Shown: positions 15,850 through 23,935 of the stretch, piece by piece | Layout of the letters: every line of letters begins with the position of its first letter | Position numbering within the stretch: the first letter of the stretch is position 1 | NCBI GenBank assembly: GCA_027306915.1 | Contig: DAHUYW010000047.1 | Location: forward strand, 1-28,736 | Source of the DNA: Spirochaetales bacterium | Lineage (GTDB): Bacteria; Spirochaetota; Spirochaetia; DAHUYW01 | Direction of reading: 5' to 3' | DNA length: 28,736 nt | The notes under the pieces: model-generated | The model's database searches: none | Seen by the model: the letters and a program-made list of their open reading frames with translations, nothing else | What the model was told of the DNA's origin: nothing | Made by a program: the position numbers and the translations under genes

Positions 15850-16722
15850 CTATCCGCGCGGCCCGAAAAGGGCCCGGACGGTCCGATCCCAGCCGTGAGC
15901 CGGATGCAGAATAGCGAGCGCGACAAGCGCGGCCGCCACTGCGGAGGCGACGATGTCAAGCGGCCGCACCGCGTACGTATGCAGTCGCGTACGCCCCCTG
16001 CCCACGGTGTAGCAGCGCGCCTCCATGGCCCGCGCCAGGTTCTCGGCGTGCTGCAGCGCGAGCACGAGGAGCGGCACGAAGAGCGGAAGGTAGGCGCGCA
16101 CCCGGCGGAAAAGCCCGAGCCCCTTCGTCGAGAAGTCGGCCCCGCGCGAGGCCTGGCTCTTTCGGATTCGGGCGGCCTCCTCGCCGAAGAGCGGCGTGAA
16201 GTACAGGGCAATGGTAGTGATAAGCGAGAGCTCCCGCGAGGGGAGCCCGAAGCGCGCGAACGGCGAGGTGAGCGCCTCGCCGGCGTAGGCGAGCTCATCG
16301 ACCCGAGTCACGGCGCTTGCGAGCGCGAGGAAGAGGACGAGGTCTGCGAACCGCAGGAGGCTCGCAAGGCCTGTATAGAGCTGGCCGCCGCGCAACGTGA
16401 AGATCCACCAACCCGCGTAGTCCGTGCCCCACCGCGCCGCCGGGACCGTGAGGATTTGGATCAGCACGATGACGAGGAGCCAGGGCAGGGCGCGGGCGAG
16501 GCTTGAAAGGGGGATGGCGAACGGCACCCCCGCCGCAAGGGTCGCGCCAAGGATGAGCGCGAGGGCGGCCGCAAGCCCCGCCGCGCCGTGAACGATGATG
16601 AGCGCGGCGAGGCCGAAGAGGAGCAGCAGCGCCTTCGCGCCCGGGTGGAGGCGGTGAAGGGGGGAGTCGCCGGGAACGTAGCGTGCGAATTGGAGGCTCG
16701 AGGCGACGTCAAACTGCTCCAC
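15850..16722 (-). CDS. ecfT: ECF transporter transmembrane component EcfT
   Basis: The 290-residue membrane scaffold of an ECF importer, which couples the two ATPase domains to the S component. It shows membrane helices in the N-terminal half and at the C-terminus, and the two coupling-helix motifs: 'KSQASRGADF' (Ser-Arg-Gly at 192-194) and 'AMEARCY' (Ala-Arg-Cys at 235-237). Most EcfT proteins have Ala-Arg-Gly in both places, so both motifs deviate by one residue here. Start is GTG 16722 with GAGGGAG six bases upstream. It overlaps the 3' end of the ATPase gene by 14 bases and lies 25 bases before the S component, so the four genes are one transcript. Confidence 0.9.
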   Translation of the reverse strand: MEQFDVASSLQFARYVPGDSPLHRLHPGAKALLLLFGLAALIIVHGAAGLAAALALILGATLAAGVPFAIPLSSLARALPWLLVIVLIQILTVPAARWGTDYAGWWIFTLRGGQLYTGLASLLRFADLVLFLALASAVTRVDELAYAGEALTSPFARFGLPSRELSLITTIALYFTPLFGEEAARIRKSQASRGADFSTKGLGLFRRVRAYLPLFVPLLVLALQHAENLARAMEARCYTVGRGRTRLHTYAVRPLDIVASAVAAALVALAILHPAHGWDRTVRALFGPRG

Positions 16723-18616
16723 GATCGTCTCCCTCGCCGCCGGCGGATCCTACAGCAGCCGAACCGGCGGGGGCACCGGACCGCCCGGCGCCCTCCCGAC
16801 CGCTAAAGGCGGCGGCGAGCCTCGCTTCCGCCTCCTCGAGGGTGAGGGGTGCGCCCGCCTGCACGCGGCCCGCCCTCGCGAGACGATCGAGCATGCCGAC
16901 AAAGCCCGGAAGCTCGAGGCTCCAGCTTTCGAGCTCCCCGGCGCGAGCAAAGGCTTCGCGCGTCGGAAGATCGAGCCGGACCTGCCCGTCGACGAGAGCG
17001 ATCACCCGGTCCGCGAGCCTCCCCGCCTCCTCGAGGTTATGGGTCGAAAGGATGATGGTGGTTCCCTCTCCCTTCAGGCCCTCGAGGAGGGCAAGCAGCT
17101 CCTCGCGGGCGGAGGGATCAAGCCCTGAGGTAGGCTCGTCGAGGACCAACACCTCCGGCCTCAGGGCAAGCACCCCCGCGAGCCCGACCTTGCGCTGCTC
17201 CCCGCCGCTCAAGGCGAAGGTGAGACGATCCTTGTAGGTGGAGAAGGGGAGCCCCACCGCCTCCATCGCCCAGCGGACGCGCTCGGTAAGCTCCTTGCCC
17301 GACAGCCCGGCAAGGCGGGGTCCGTAGGCCACTTCGTCGCCGACATACTGCGCAAAGAGCTGCTCCTCGGGGCGCTGGAAGACGAGCCCGACCCGTCTTC
17401 GAATTGCGGGCAGATCGGCGACGGCCGGGATCACCGTCGCGCCGTCGATCTCGGTTCGTCCCGCCTGCGGCAGGAAGAGGCAGTTGAGGTGCTGGAGGAG
17501 AGTCGACTTGCCCGAGCCGGTTGGCCCGATGACGGCGATCGCCTCGCCGCGCCGGACCTCGATCGAGACCGAGCGCAGGGAACGGAGCTGCGTTGCCGCC
17601 GTGGCCGGCGCGCGGGCAGCCGGATCGCTGCGGCCGACGGCGGGGTGTGCGGTCCGGTAGGCATGGCTCACCTCGACGAGGCGAATGAGCGGCGCCTTCC
17701 CGCTCGAAGAGGCGGCGGCGGGCGCAACCGGCGCGGTAGGCTCCCGGCGGGCGGGGTCGCACGCGACCGCATGCCCGGTGTCGAGCACGGCCGATAGAGC
17801 CGCTTCCAGCGAGCGGTAATCGAGCGGCGTGCCCAATACGCCTCCCGCGCGCGCGGACAGGCGGGCGGCCAGCTCGAGGGCGCCAGGGCGGTGAAGGCCG
17901 AAGGTCGGAAGGTCGACGCTCGTGAAAATCCGGGAGGGCGAGCCCTCGGCGGCGACACGCCCAACGGCAAGAACGATGATGCGACCCGCCTGCGCAGCCT
18001 CCTCCATTCGATGGGTGATGTGAACGATAGTGGTGCCGGAGCGGTTCAACTCGGAGAGGAGGGCGAGCAGATCGTTCCTTCCTTTCGGGTCGAGCATCGA
18101 GGTCGCCTCGTCGAGAACGATCGCCTCCGGATGGAGCGCAAGGGCCCCGGCGATCGCGAGGCGCTGCTTCTGTCCCGCGGACAGCTCGTGAGGGGAACGA
18201 AGGCCGAGCCCCGCAAGGCCGACCTGCGCGAGCGCCCGATCGACGCGGGAGCGGATCTCTTCCTTCGATGCCATGAGGTTCTCGGGGCCGAAGGCCGCGT
18301 CCTCCTCGACGGTTGTCCCGACGATCTGGTCCTCGGGTTTCTGAAAGACCATCGCTACCATCTGACGGATTGCCGGGAGGTCGCGCGGGCGGCGCGTATC
18401 GAGGCCGGCAACCGTGACGGAGCCGCTTGAGGGCAGGAGCAGGCCGTTTAGGTGAAGCGCGAGGGTCGTTTTCCCCGAGGCGTTGGCCCCGACGAGCGCA
18501 AGATACTCGCCGCGCTCCACCACAAGCGTAACCCCTCGCAGCGCCGGCGGCGCGGCGGACTCTGGAGAGCCGCCTTCGTACGAATAGGTGATGTCGCGGA
18601 CGTCAATGAAGGGCAC
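16709..18616 (-). CDS. ECF transporter ATPase, EcfA and EcfA' fused in one chain
   Basis: A 635-residue protein with two complete ABC ATPase domains that energise the ECF importer. Domain 1 (1-245): Walker A 'GANASGKT' (43-50), Q-loop 'VFQKPEDQ', signature 'LSAGQKQR' (145-152), Walker B 'AIVLDEAT', switch histidine in 'HITHR'. Domain 2 (310-560): Walker A 'GPTGSGKS' (364-371), Q-loop 'VFQRPEEQLF', signature 'LSGGEQRK' (469-476), Walker B 'VLVLDEPT', switch 'LSTHN'. A linker of about 55 residues rich in Ala, Pro and Ser joins them, and the tail after 590 is Gly/Ala-rich. Most ECF systems encode the two ATPases as separate genes. Start is GTG 18616 with a modest GAAGGG just upstream. First gene of the ecf-coaX run. 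Confidence 0.92.
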   Translation of the reverse strand: MPFIDVRDITYSYEGGSPESAAPPALRGVTLVVERGEYLALVGANASGKTTLALHLNGLLLPSSGSVTVAGLDTRRPRDLPAIRQMVAMVFQKPEDQIVGTTVEEDAAFGPENLMASKEEIRSRVDRALAQVGLAGLGLRSPHELSAGQKQRLAIAGALALHPEAIVLDEATSMLDPKGRNDLLALLSELNRSGTTIVHITHRMEEAAQAGRIIVLAVGRVAAEGSPSRIFTSVDLPTFGLHRPGALELAARLSARAGGVLGTPLDYRSLEAALSAVLDTGHAVACDPARREPTAPVAPAAASSSGKAPLIRLVEVSHAYRTAHPAVGRSDPAARAPATAATQLRSLRSVSIEVRRGEAIAVIGPTGSGKSTLLQHLNCLFLPQAGRTEIDGATVIPAVADLPAIRRRVGLVFQRPEEQLFAQYVGDEVAYGPRLAGLSGKELTERVRWAMEAVGLPFSTYKDRLTFALSGGEQRKVGLAGVLALRPEVLVLDEPTSGLDPSAREELLALLEGLKGEGTTIILSTHNLEEAGRLADRVIALVDGQVRLDLPTREAFARAGELESWSLELPGFVGMLDRLARAGRVQAGAPLTLEEAEARLAAAFSGREGAGRSGAPAGSAAVGSAGGEGDDRGAV

Positions 18617-18716
18617 GAACCCTTCTTCGCGCGAGCGGTCGGACGGGGGAAGGGGCGGCGAGGAAGGGAAGGCTTAACGTCTCGGTCGCGCTGGATCCAA
18701 GCGTTTGCATGGGACA

Positions 18717-18745
18717 AATGTACACGCCGGCCGCTCCAGGGTCAA
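18717..18745 (-). promoter_or_regulatory. promoter of the ecf-coaX operon
   Basis: TTGACC (18740-18745) and TACATT (18717-18722) on the minus strand, spaced by 17 bases. Transcription would begin near 18710, giving a leader of about 94 bases before GTG 18616. I do not recognise a riboswitch in that leader. The -35 box is eleven bases from the -35 box of the divergent GGDEF-EAL promoter, so the two probably compete or share a regulator. Confidence 0.6.
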
Positions 18746-18756
18746 TATTCCCGTCA

Positions 18757-18785
18757 TTGACAACACAGTCGAACCGGTTGATGAT
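18757..18785 (+). promoter_or_regulatory. promoter of the first PAS-GGDEF-EAL gene
   Basis: A full-consensus TTGACA (18757-18762) is followed after 17 bases by GATGAT (18780-18785, four of six). Transcription would start near 18792, only about 13 bases before the ATG at 18805. This placement argues that the real protein start is 18805, because in-frame ATG codons at 18709 and 18781 would lie upstream of or inside the promoter. Confidence 0.5.
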
Positions 18786-18804
18786 AGACAACGGGCCGCA
18801 GGGA

Positions 18805-20469
18805 ATGGCAAATACCTACGAGTATATCGTCAATCGCTCCCACGACTTCATCACCCTTGTAAACCGCGACTACATCTACGAAATCGTCAATGACACCTAC
18901 TGCGCGATCATCGGCCTCGATCGCGCCCATGTTTTGAACCATTCTGTCGCCGAGATATGGGGCCGCGAGACCTTCGACGAGCGCTTGAAGGGCTACCTCG
19001 ACCGCTGCTTCGCCGGCGAGCAGGTCCACTATGTGGAGCGCTTCAAGTTCGGGCTCGAGCAGCGCTACATGCACGTCTCCTACTATCCTTACGGGGAGCG
19101 GGGCGCCGTCACTCACGCCTTGGTCTTCTCGCACGATATCACCAGGCTCGGCGAGACCGAGACAAAGCTCATCAACTACGAGTATCGCGACCCTTTGACC
19201 GGGCTCTACAACCGCAAATCGCTCGAGATCATCCTCGACAGCGAGCTCGAGAAGGCGCGAAGGTCGCGGGTGGAGCGCCGGCGCGCCGTGCTTTTTGTCG
19301 GGGTTGAAAATCTCACCGAGATCCACCGAATCTACGGCCCCAGCATCGGGGGCGTCCTTCTCGAGAACACGGGACTTCGCGTGAAGGAGCTTCTTCGCGC
19401 GAGCGACTACGTCTTCCGCTACGAGGGAAACGAGCTTGCCGCGATTCTCACCTTCCTTACCCGGCCGGTCGACGTCGCCAAGGTGGCGGACAAGCTGATC
19501 GAATCGACGACGACGCCCTATCGCTACCGGGATCTCGACATCACCCTCGACTGCCGGATCGGGGCGGCGGTCTTTCCCGAGGACGGCCAGGAACGCGAGG
19601 GCCTCATCGCGGCGGCGCGCTCGGCTCTCAACGAGACTTCCCGAGAGGGAAAGAGGTTCCTCCTCTTCGACGGGCGGCTCCACGCGCAGGCCGTTCGCCG
19701 CTTGAAGATGGAAAGCGATCTCAGGCACGCCTTCGAGCAGGACGAGTTTGAGCTCTACTATCAGCCCATTGTCGAGCCCGCTGGAAGGATTGTCGGAGCC
19801 GAAGCGCTCATACGGTGGAACCGTCCGGAAGAGGGCATGCTCGCTCCCATGGAGTTCATCCCTCTCGCGACCGAAACCGGCGTCGTTCAGCTCATTGGCC
19901 GCTGGGCACTCTTCACCGCCGCACGCCGGCTCGCCGAATGGACCGGGCGCTATGCAGTCTATCTGTCGGTCAACATCACCGCGCGGGAGTTCGAAAGCGG
20001 GGAGCTCATCGAGGTGATCCGAAGGGCGCTCGAGCAGGCCGAGCTGCGCGACGCGCATGGCCTCAAGGTGGAGATCACCGAGTCGGAATGCATGGCGAAT
20101 CCGGAACAGGCCATCGAGCGAATCAAGGCGATTCGCGGTCTTGGCGTCGAGGTCTACATCGACGATTTCGGCACCGGCCAGTCCTCGCTCGGCTACCTCA
20201 AGGACCTTCCGGTCGATGCCTTCAAGATCGATCGAACCTTTGCCCAGGGGCTTCTCGAGGATCCCGAGGACCTTCACTTTCTCGGGACAATCATCGATCT
20301 GGTAAAGAGCCGCGGGCGCAAGGTGATAGTCGAAGGGGTCGCAACCGCGGAGCAGGTCGCAATCCTGCAAACGATGGCCTGCGACGGGTTCCAGGGTTTC
20401 TACTATTCGAAGCCGCTCTCAGCCGAGGCCTTTGTGGCCTGCCTCGAGCGAGGCGGACAGCTGCCGTAG
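18805..20469 (+). CDS. PAS-GGDEF(degenerate)-EAL protein, probable c-di-GMP phosphodiesterase
   Basis: A 554-residue cytoplasmic signalling protein: PAS domain (1-118), GGDEF domain (about 122-290) and EAL domain (about 300-550). The GGDEF active site is 'EGNEL' (207-211), so it cannot make c-di-GMP, but the I-site 'RASD' (198-201) remains and may bind ligand. The EAL domain looks active: 'EALIRW' (Glu333), 'NITAREF' (Asn390), 'EITE' (423-426), 'YIDDFGTGQSS' (Asp453, Asp454), 'FKIDRTF' (Lys474) and 'VIVEGVAT' (Glu510). It should hydrolyse c-di-GMP to pGpG in response to the PAS signal. I chose ATG 18805 because it aligns exactly with the start of the neighbouring paralogue and lies just after a promoter; GCAGGG next to it is a poor ribosome site. 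The gene behind is a colinear copy. Confidence 0.9.
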   Translation: MANTYEYIVNRSHDFITLVNRDYIYEIVNDTYCAIIGLDRAHVLNHSVAEIWGRETFDERLKGYLDRCFAGEQVHYVERFKFGLEQRYMHVSYYPYGERGAVTHALVFSHDITRLGETETKLINYEYRDPLTGLYNRKSLEIILDSELEKARRSRVERRRAVLFVGVENLTEIHRIYGPSIGGVLLENTGLRVKELLRASDYVFRYEGNELAAILTFLTRPVDVAKVADKLIESTTTPYRYRDLDITLDCRIGAAVFPEDGQEREGLIAAARSALNETSREGKRFLLFDGRLHAQAVRRLKMESDLRHAFEQDEFELYYQPIVEPAGRIVGAEALIRWNRPEEGMLAPMEFIPLATETGVVQLIGRWALFTAARRLAEWTGRYAVYLSVNITAREFESGELIEVIRRALEQAELRDAHGLKVEITESECMANPEQAIERIKAIRGLGVEVYIDDFGTGQSSLGYLKDLPVDAFKIDRTFAQGLLEDPEDLHFLGTIIDLVKSRGRKVIVEGVATAEQVAILQTMACDGFQGFYYSKPLSAEAFVACLERGGQLP

Positions 20470-20500
20470 ACGCCTCCGCCAAAATGACATGGAATTCCCG

Positions 20501-20520
20501 ATATAATCGGATATAATCAG
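20501..20520 (+). promoter_or_regulatory. tandem TATAAT boxes upstream of the second PAS-GGDEF-EAL gene
   Basis: The nine-base unit GATATAATC occurs twice in direct repeat, placing consensus TATAAT at 20502-20507 and 20512-20517, exactly ten bases or about one helical turn apart. No good -35 box sits 16-18 bases upstream of either (TGGAAT at 20490-20495 is the nearest for the second). The second copy would start transcription about 30 bases before ATG 20553. This gives the second paralogue its own promoter even though it follows the first by only 83 bases. Confidence 0.5.
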
Positions 20521-20552
20521 TTGTCGCAGAGACGTTCGGTCAGAAAACTCCG

Positions 20553-22220
20553 ATGGGCAACAAGTACGAGTACATAGTTAATCGGTCCGACGACTTCATC
20601 ACCCTCATCAACCGGGACTATCTCTACGAAATCGCGAACGACACCTACTGCGCGAACATGGGGTTGGATCGAAATCAGGTCTTGAGCAAGAGCGTCGCCG
20701 ACGTCTGGGGCCAGGAAACCTTCGATCTGAAGCTGAAGGGGTACCTCGATCGGTGCTTCAGCGGCGAGGTCGTTCATTACGTCGAGCGATTCAAGTTCGG
20801 TCCCGAGCTGCGCTACATGCATGTTTCCTACTACCCCTACCGGGAGGGGGGCGCGATCACCCACGCCCTGGTCTTTTCCCACGACATCACAACCCTCGGG
20901 GACATCGAGTCGCGCCTCATCAACTATGAGTACCGAGATCCTCTCACCGGTCTGTACAACCGCCGCTCGCTCGAGATCATCCTTGAAGGCGAGCTGCTTA
21001 AGGCGCGCCGCGCGGGCTCTGAGCGCTTCCTCGCGGTGCTCTTCATCGGAATCGAAAACCTAACCGAGATAAACCGCACGCACGGTCACAGCGTCGGAAG
21101 CGTCCTCCTCGAGAATACGGGGCAGCGCATCAAGGAGGCCCTGCGCCAGAGCGACTTCGTCTTTCGCTACGACGGGCATGAGCTGGTGGTGATGCTCTCG
21201 TTTCTCACCCACAGCCTGGATGTCGCCAGGGTCGCAGAGAAGCTCATCGCGTCAGTGAACACCCCCTATCGCAACGGTGACATGGACATAACCCTCGATT
21301 GCCGGATCGGGGCGTCGGTTTTTCCGGTGGACGGAAGCGACAAGGAGACCCTCGTCAAGAACGCGACGCTCGCGCTGAGCTATGCGGTGAAGGACGACAA
21401 GCGCTTCGTTCTCTTCGACTCCCGCCTCCACCAGCAGGCCTCTAACCGCCTGAAGATGGAGAGCGAGCTGCGCAGAGCCTTCGAGCAGGAGCAGTTCGAG
21501 CTCTTCTTCCAGCCGATCGTCGATCTTGCGGGAAAGATCGAGGGAGCGGAGAGTCTCATCCGGTGGAGGGCGGGAGAGCGCGGCCTACTTACGCCGGGCG
21601 AGTTCCTCCCGCTCGCGACCGAAACCGGGCTCATCCAGCTGATCGGCCGGTGGGCGATTTTCAGCGCAGTGAGGCGAATCGCCGAATGGTCTTCGCGATA
21701 TCCGCTTTACGTCACCGTGAATCTCACCGCCCGCGAGTTCGAGAGCGAGGAGCTTGTCGGAGTTATCGAGAAGGCGCTTGCCCAGGAGCCGGGCATCGAC
21801 CCGACGCGGCTCAAGCTCGAGATCACCGAGACCGAGTGCATGGTGCGTCCGAACGAGGCTATCGCACGGATCGACGCTATTCGCAAGCTGGGTGTCGACA
21901 TCCTTATCGACGATTTCGGGACCGGCCAGTCGTCGCTCGCCTACCTCAAGATCCTCCCCGTCGACGTCTTCAAAATCGATCGTTCCTTTGCGCAGGGGCT
22001 CGCGGAGAACCCCGACGACCTTCACTTCCTCTCCACGATCATCAATCTCGTGAAGAGCAGAAAGCGAAGGGTGATCGTCGAAGGGGTGAGCTCCGCCTTC
22101 CAGGTCCAGGCGCTCCGCGGGACCGCCTGCGACGGTTTTCAAGGCTACTACTTTTCGCCGCCGGTTCCCGCCGAGCAGTTCTCTTTCTTTCTCGATCAAG
22201 GAGGCGTGCTTCCGCTCTAG
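20553..22220 (+). CDS. PAS-GGDEF(degenerate)-EAL protein, tandem paralogue
   Basis: A 555-residue copy of the preceding protein, aligned without gaps for at least the first 370 residues; of the first 60 residues I count 44 identical. Domains are the same: PAS (1-118), GGDEF (122-290) with dead active site 'DGHEL' (207-211) and retained I-site 'RQSD' (198-201), EAL (300-550). The EAL motif has become 'ESL' ('GAESLIRW'), but the metal-binding glutamate is kept, as are 'NLTAREF', 'EITETECM', 'LIDDFGTGQSS', 'FKIDRSF' and 'VIVEGVSS', so phosphodiesterase activity is likely though possibly altered. The PAS domains differ at scattered positions, which could tune them to different signals. ATG 20553 has no evident ribosome site. 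It ends 23 bases from the converging pfp gene, with a palindromic hairpin between. Confidence 0.9.
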   Translation: MGNKYEYIVNRSDDFITLINRDYLYEIANDTYCANMGLDRNQVLSKSVADVWGQETFDLKLKGYLDRCFSGEVVHYVERFKFGPELRYMHVSYYPYREGGAITHALVFSHDITTLGDIESRLINYEYRDPLTGLYNRRSLEIILEGELLKARRAGSERFLAVLFIGIENLTEINRTHGHSVGSVLLENTGQRIKEALRQSDFVFRYDGHELVVMLSFLTHSLDVARVAEKLIASVNTPYRNGDMDITLDCRIGASVFPVDGSDKETLVKNATLALSYAVKDDKRFVLFDSRLHQQASNRLKMESELRRAFEQEQFELFFQPIVDLAGKIEGAESLIRWRAGERGLLTPGEFLPLATETGLIQLIGRWAIFSAVRRIAEWSSRYPLYVTVNLTAREFESEELVGVIEKALAQEPGIDPTRLKLEITETECMVRPNEAIARIDAIRKLGVDILIDDFGTGQSSLAYLKILPVDVFKIDRSFAQGLAENPDDLHFLSTIINLVKSRKRRVIVEGVSSAFQVQALRGTACDGFQGYYFSPPVPAEQFSFFLDQGGVLPL

Positions 22221-22221
22221 C

Positions 22222-22237
22222 GCACCCGTACGGGTGC
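22222..22237. terminator. 16-base perfect palindrome between converging genes, possible two-way terminator
   Basis: GCACCCGTACGGGTGC is perfectly self-complementary and fills most of the 23-base gap between the stops of the EAL gene (22220) and pfp (22244). As RNA it can fold into a short GC-rich hairpin from either strand. There is no run of T on either side, so it is not a textbook intrinsic terminator; stopping converging transcription is inferred from position. Confidence 0.4.
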
Positions 22238-22243
22238 CGGCGG

Positions 22244-23899
22244 TCAGCCGCGCTCGAGCTTCAGAGTAACCGTCGGCTGATCGCAAACCTCGGCTGGACC
22301 GAAATACTGAATAGCCCCCGGATAGAGATAGGAGGTTTCCACCGCCCACTCCTTCCGGGAGGCTGCAAAGGCCGCAAAAGGCTTGCCCGAGAGGTTGACG
22401 AGTGCCTTTCGGATGACCGGCTTCATTTCTCCGTGGCGCCGTTCGAGATTCATCATCATGGAAATCGGGACTCCCCCCGGAATCCACTCGGCCGCAGGGC
22501 GGTGGATTCGTGAGATCGCCGACATGTAGCCGGTCCGGCCCTCCGCCACAAGCAGAAAAGCGGTGTAGCCGAGGGCGTAGCAGTAGTCGGCGTCGAAATT
22601 CGAGGGAAAGGCGCACCGCCCCTCGTAGCCGAAGAAGTGATGGAGGGAGCTGAACGTGCCCTTGTATGCACCGGCCTTCGCGAGATCGAGGAGCTTCGCC
22701 TCGACCATGTCGGACAGGAGCTTCTCGGTCTCTATCCGCGAGACCTGCACGTTGCCGTGGGGGTCGCGGTCCATGAGGAGCTGGCGCTGAATGGTCGCCG
22801 GCAGCGAGGCGTAGGCCGCGCTGGACTCCCGGCTGAGACTCCCGGCGACCCAGGCGCGCTGCTCTTCCGGCGTGCCGAGCTTCGCAAGCTGCGCCGCGTT
22901 TGCGGCGAGAAGGGTATTCAGCTCGGCGATGAGCCGCTTCATTTCGGGGATGAACTCGACGAGCCCTTCGGGAATGAGCACGACCCCGAAGTTCTCGCCC
23001 CGCTCGGCCCGAGCGGAAACTGCGGCGGAGATCTCGTCGGCGATCTTGCCGAGGGTGGTCCGGTCGCGCTCTACCTCCTCGGAGATGATGGCGATGTTGG
23101 GCCTGGTCGTCAGGGCGCACTCGAGGGTGATGTGGGAGGCCGACCGACCCATGAGCTTGATGAAGTGCCAATATTTCCTGGAGGAGTTGGCGTCGCGCTC
23201 CACGTTCCCGATGAGCTCCGCGTAGGTCTTGGTCGCGGTGTCGAAGCCGAAGGAGGTCGCCACTTGGTCGTTCTTGAGGTCGCCGTCGATGGTCTTCGGA
23301 ACTCCAACGACCGTTATCGGCTCTCCCTTCTGCCGGAGGTATTCGGCGAGAATGGCCGCGTTGGTGTTCGAGTCGTCGCCCCCGATGATGACAAGCGCGC
23401 TAACCCCGTGCGCGCGGCAGACCTCGGCGCACCGTTCGAACTGTTCTTCGGTTCCGAGCTTGGTTCTCCCCGAGCCGATCATGTCAAACCCGCCGGTATT
23501 GCGGTAGCGATCGACTATCTCGGCGGTGATCTCCATCGAGCGGTTCTCGAGGATCCCCGACGGCCCGCCGAGGAAGCCGATGAGCCTCGAGTCGCGGTTG
23601 CCCGCCTTGAGGCCGTCGAACAGGCCCGCGATGACGTTGTGTCCTCCGGCGGCCGGTCCGCCCGATAGAATCACCCCAACCGTCCTCCGCTCGCCCGCGT
23701 TCGGGTTCTCTCCGGGAACGAACTCGAGAACGGGCATGCCGTAGGTCTTCGGGAAGATAGCCTTGAGCTCGGCTTGGTCGGTCGAAGCCTCGGTGGCCCC
23801 TCCGAGCTTCGCGCCGATCTTGCGCACATCGCTTGAAAGGATTCTGGGAATCTTCGGAGTGTAGGCGTAGCGCGCCTTCTGCAGCGCAGAAAAATCCAT
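22244..23899 (-). CDS. pfp: PPi-dependent 6-phosphofructokinase (long form)
   Basis: Diphosphate-fructose-6-phosphate 1-phosphotransferase, the reversible glycolytic step that uses pyrophosphate instead of ATP. The 551-residue length fits the long (plant beta-subunit-like) group found in spirochaetes. Visible motifs: '[14 protein letters not shown]' (75-88), 'GGDDSNTNA' (173-181) with the second Asp that excludes ATP and marks PPi enzymes, '[11 protein letters not shown]' (201-211) with the catalytic aspartate, and 'MGRSASH' for fructose 6-phosphate binding. ATG 23899 has GGGAG six bases upstream. It starts 36 bases after galK ends, so galT, galK and pfp are probably one transcript, which would tie galactose entry to PPi-driven glycolysis. 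The gene is intact and ordinary for its family. Confidence 0.95.
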   Translation of the reverse strand: MDFSALQKARYAYTPKIPRILSSDVRKIGAKLGGATEASTDQAELKAIFPKTYGMPVLEFVPGENPNAGERRTVGVILSGGPAAGGHNVIAGLFDGLKAGNRDSRLIGFLGGPSGILENRSMEITAEIVDRYRNTGGFDMIGSGRTKLGTEEQFERCAEVCRAHGVSALVIIGGDDSNTNAAILAEYLRQKGEPITVVGVPKTIDGDLKNDQVATSFGFDTATKTYAELIGNVERDANSSRKYWHFIKLMGRSASHITLECALTTRPNIAIISEEVERDRTTLGKIADEISAAVSARAERGENFGVVLIPEGLVEFIPEMKRLIAELNTLLAANAAQLAKLGTPEEQRAWVAGSLSRESSAAYASLPATIQRQLLMDRDPHGNVQVSRIETEKLLSDMVEAKLLDLAKAGAYKGTFSSLHHFFGYEGRCAFPSNFDADYCYALGYTAFLLVAEGRTGYMSAISRIHRPAAEWIPGGVPISMMMNLERRHGEMKPVIRKALVNLSGKPFAAFAASRKEWAVETSYLYPGAIQYFGPAEVCDQPTVTLKLERG

Positions 23900-23935
23900 G
23901 GATCTCTCCCTGTCAGCTGGTGAATCTCTTTCGGA

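Noticed and set aside
18617..18710. Riboswitch in the leader of the ecf-coaX operon
   Set aside because: The 94-base leader is GC-rich but shows none of the conserved blocks of TPP, cobalamin, FMN or other vitamin riboswitches that I can recognise, and no pantothenate riboswitch class is established.
18709..18804. Longer start (ATG 18709 or 18781) for the first PAS-GGDEF-EAL protein
   Set aside because: The extra residues have no counterpart in the paralogue, which starts exactly at the position of ATG 18805, and the predicted promoter overlaps the extra codons.
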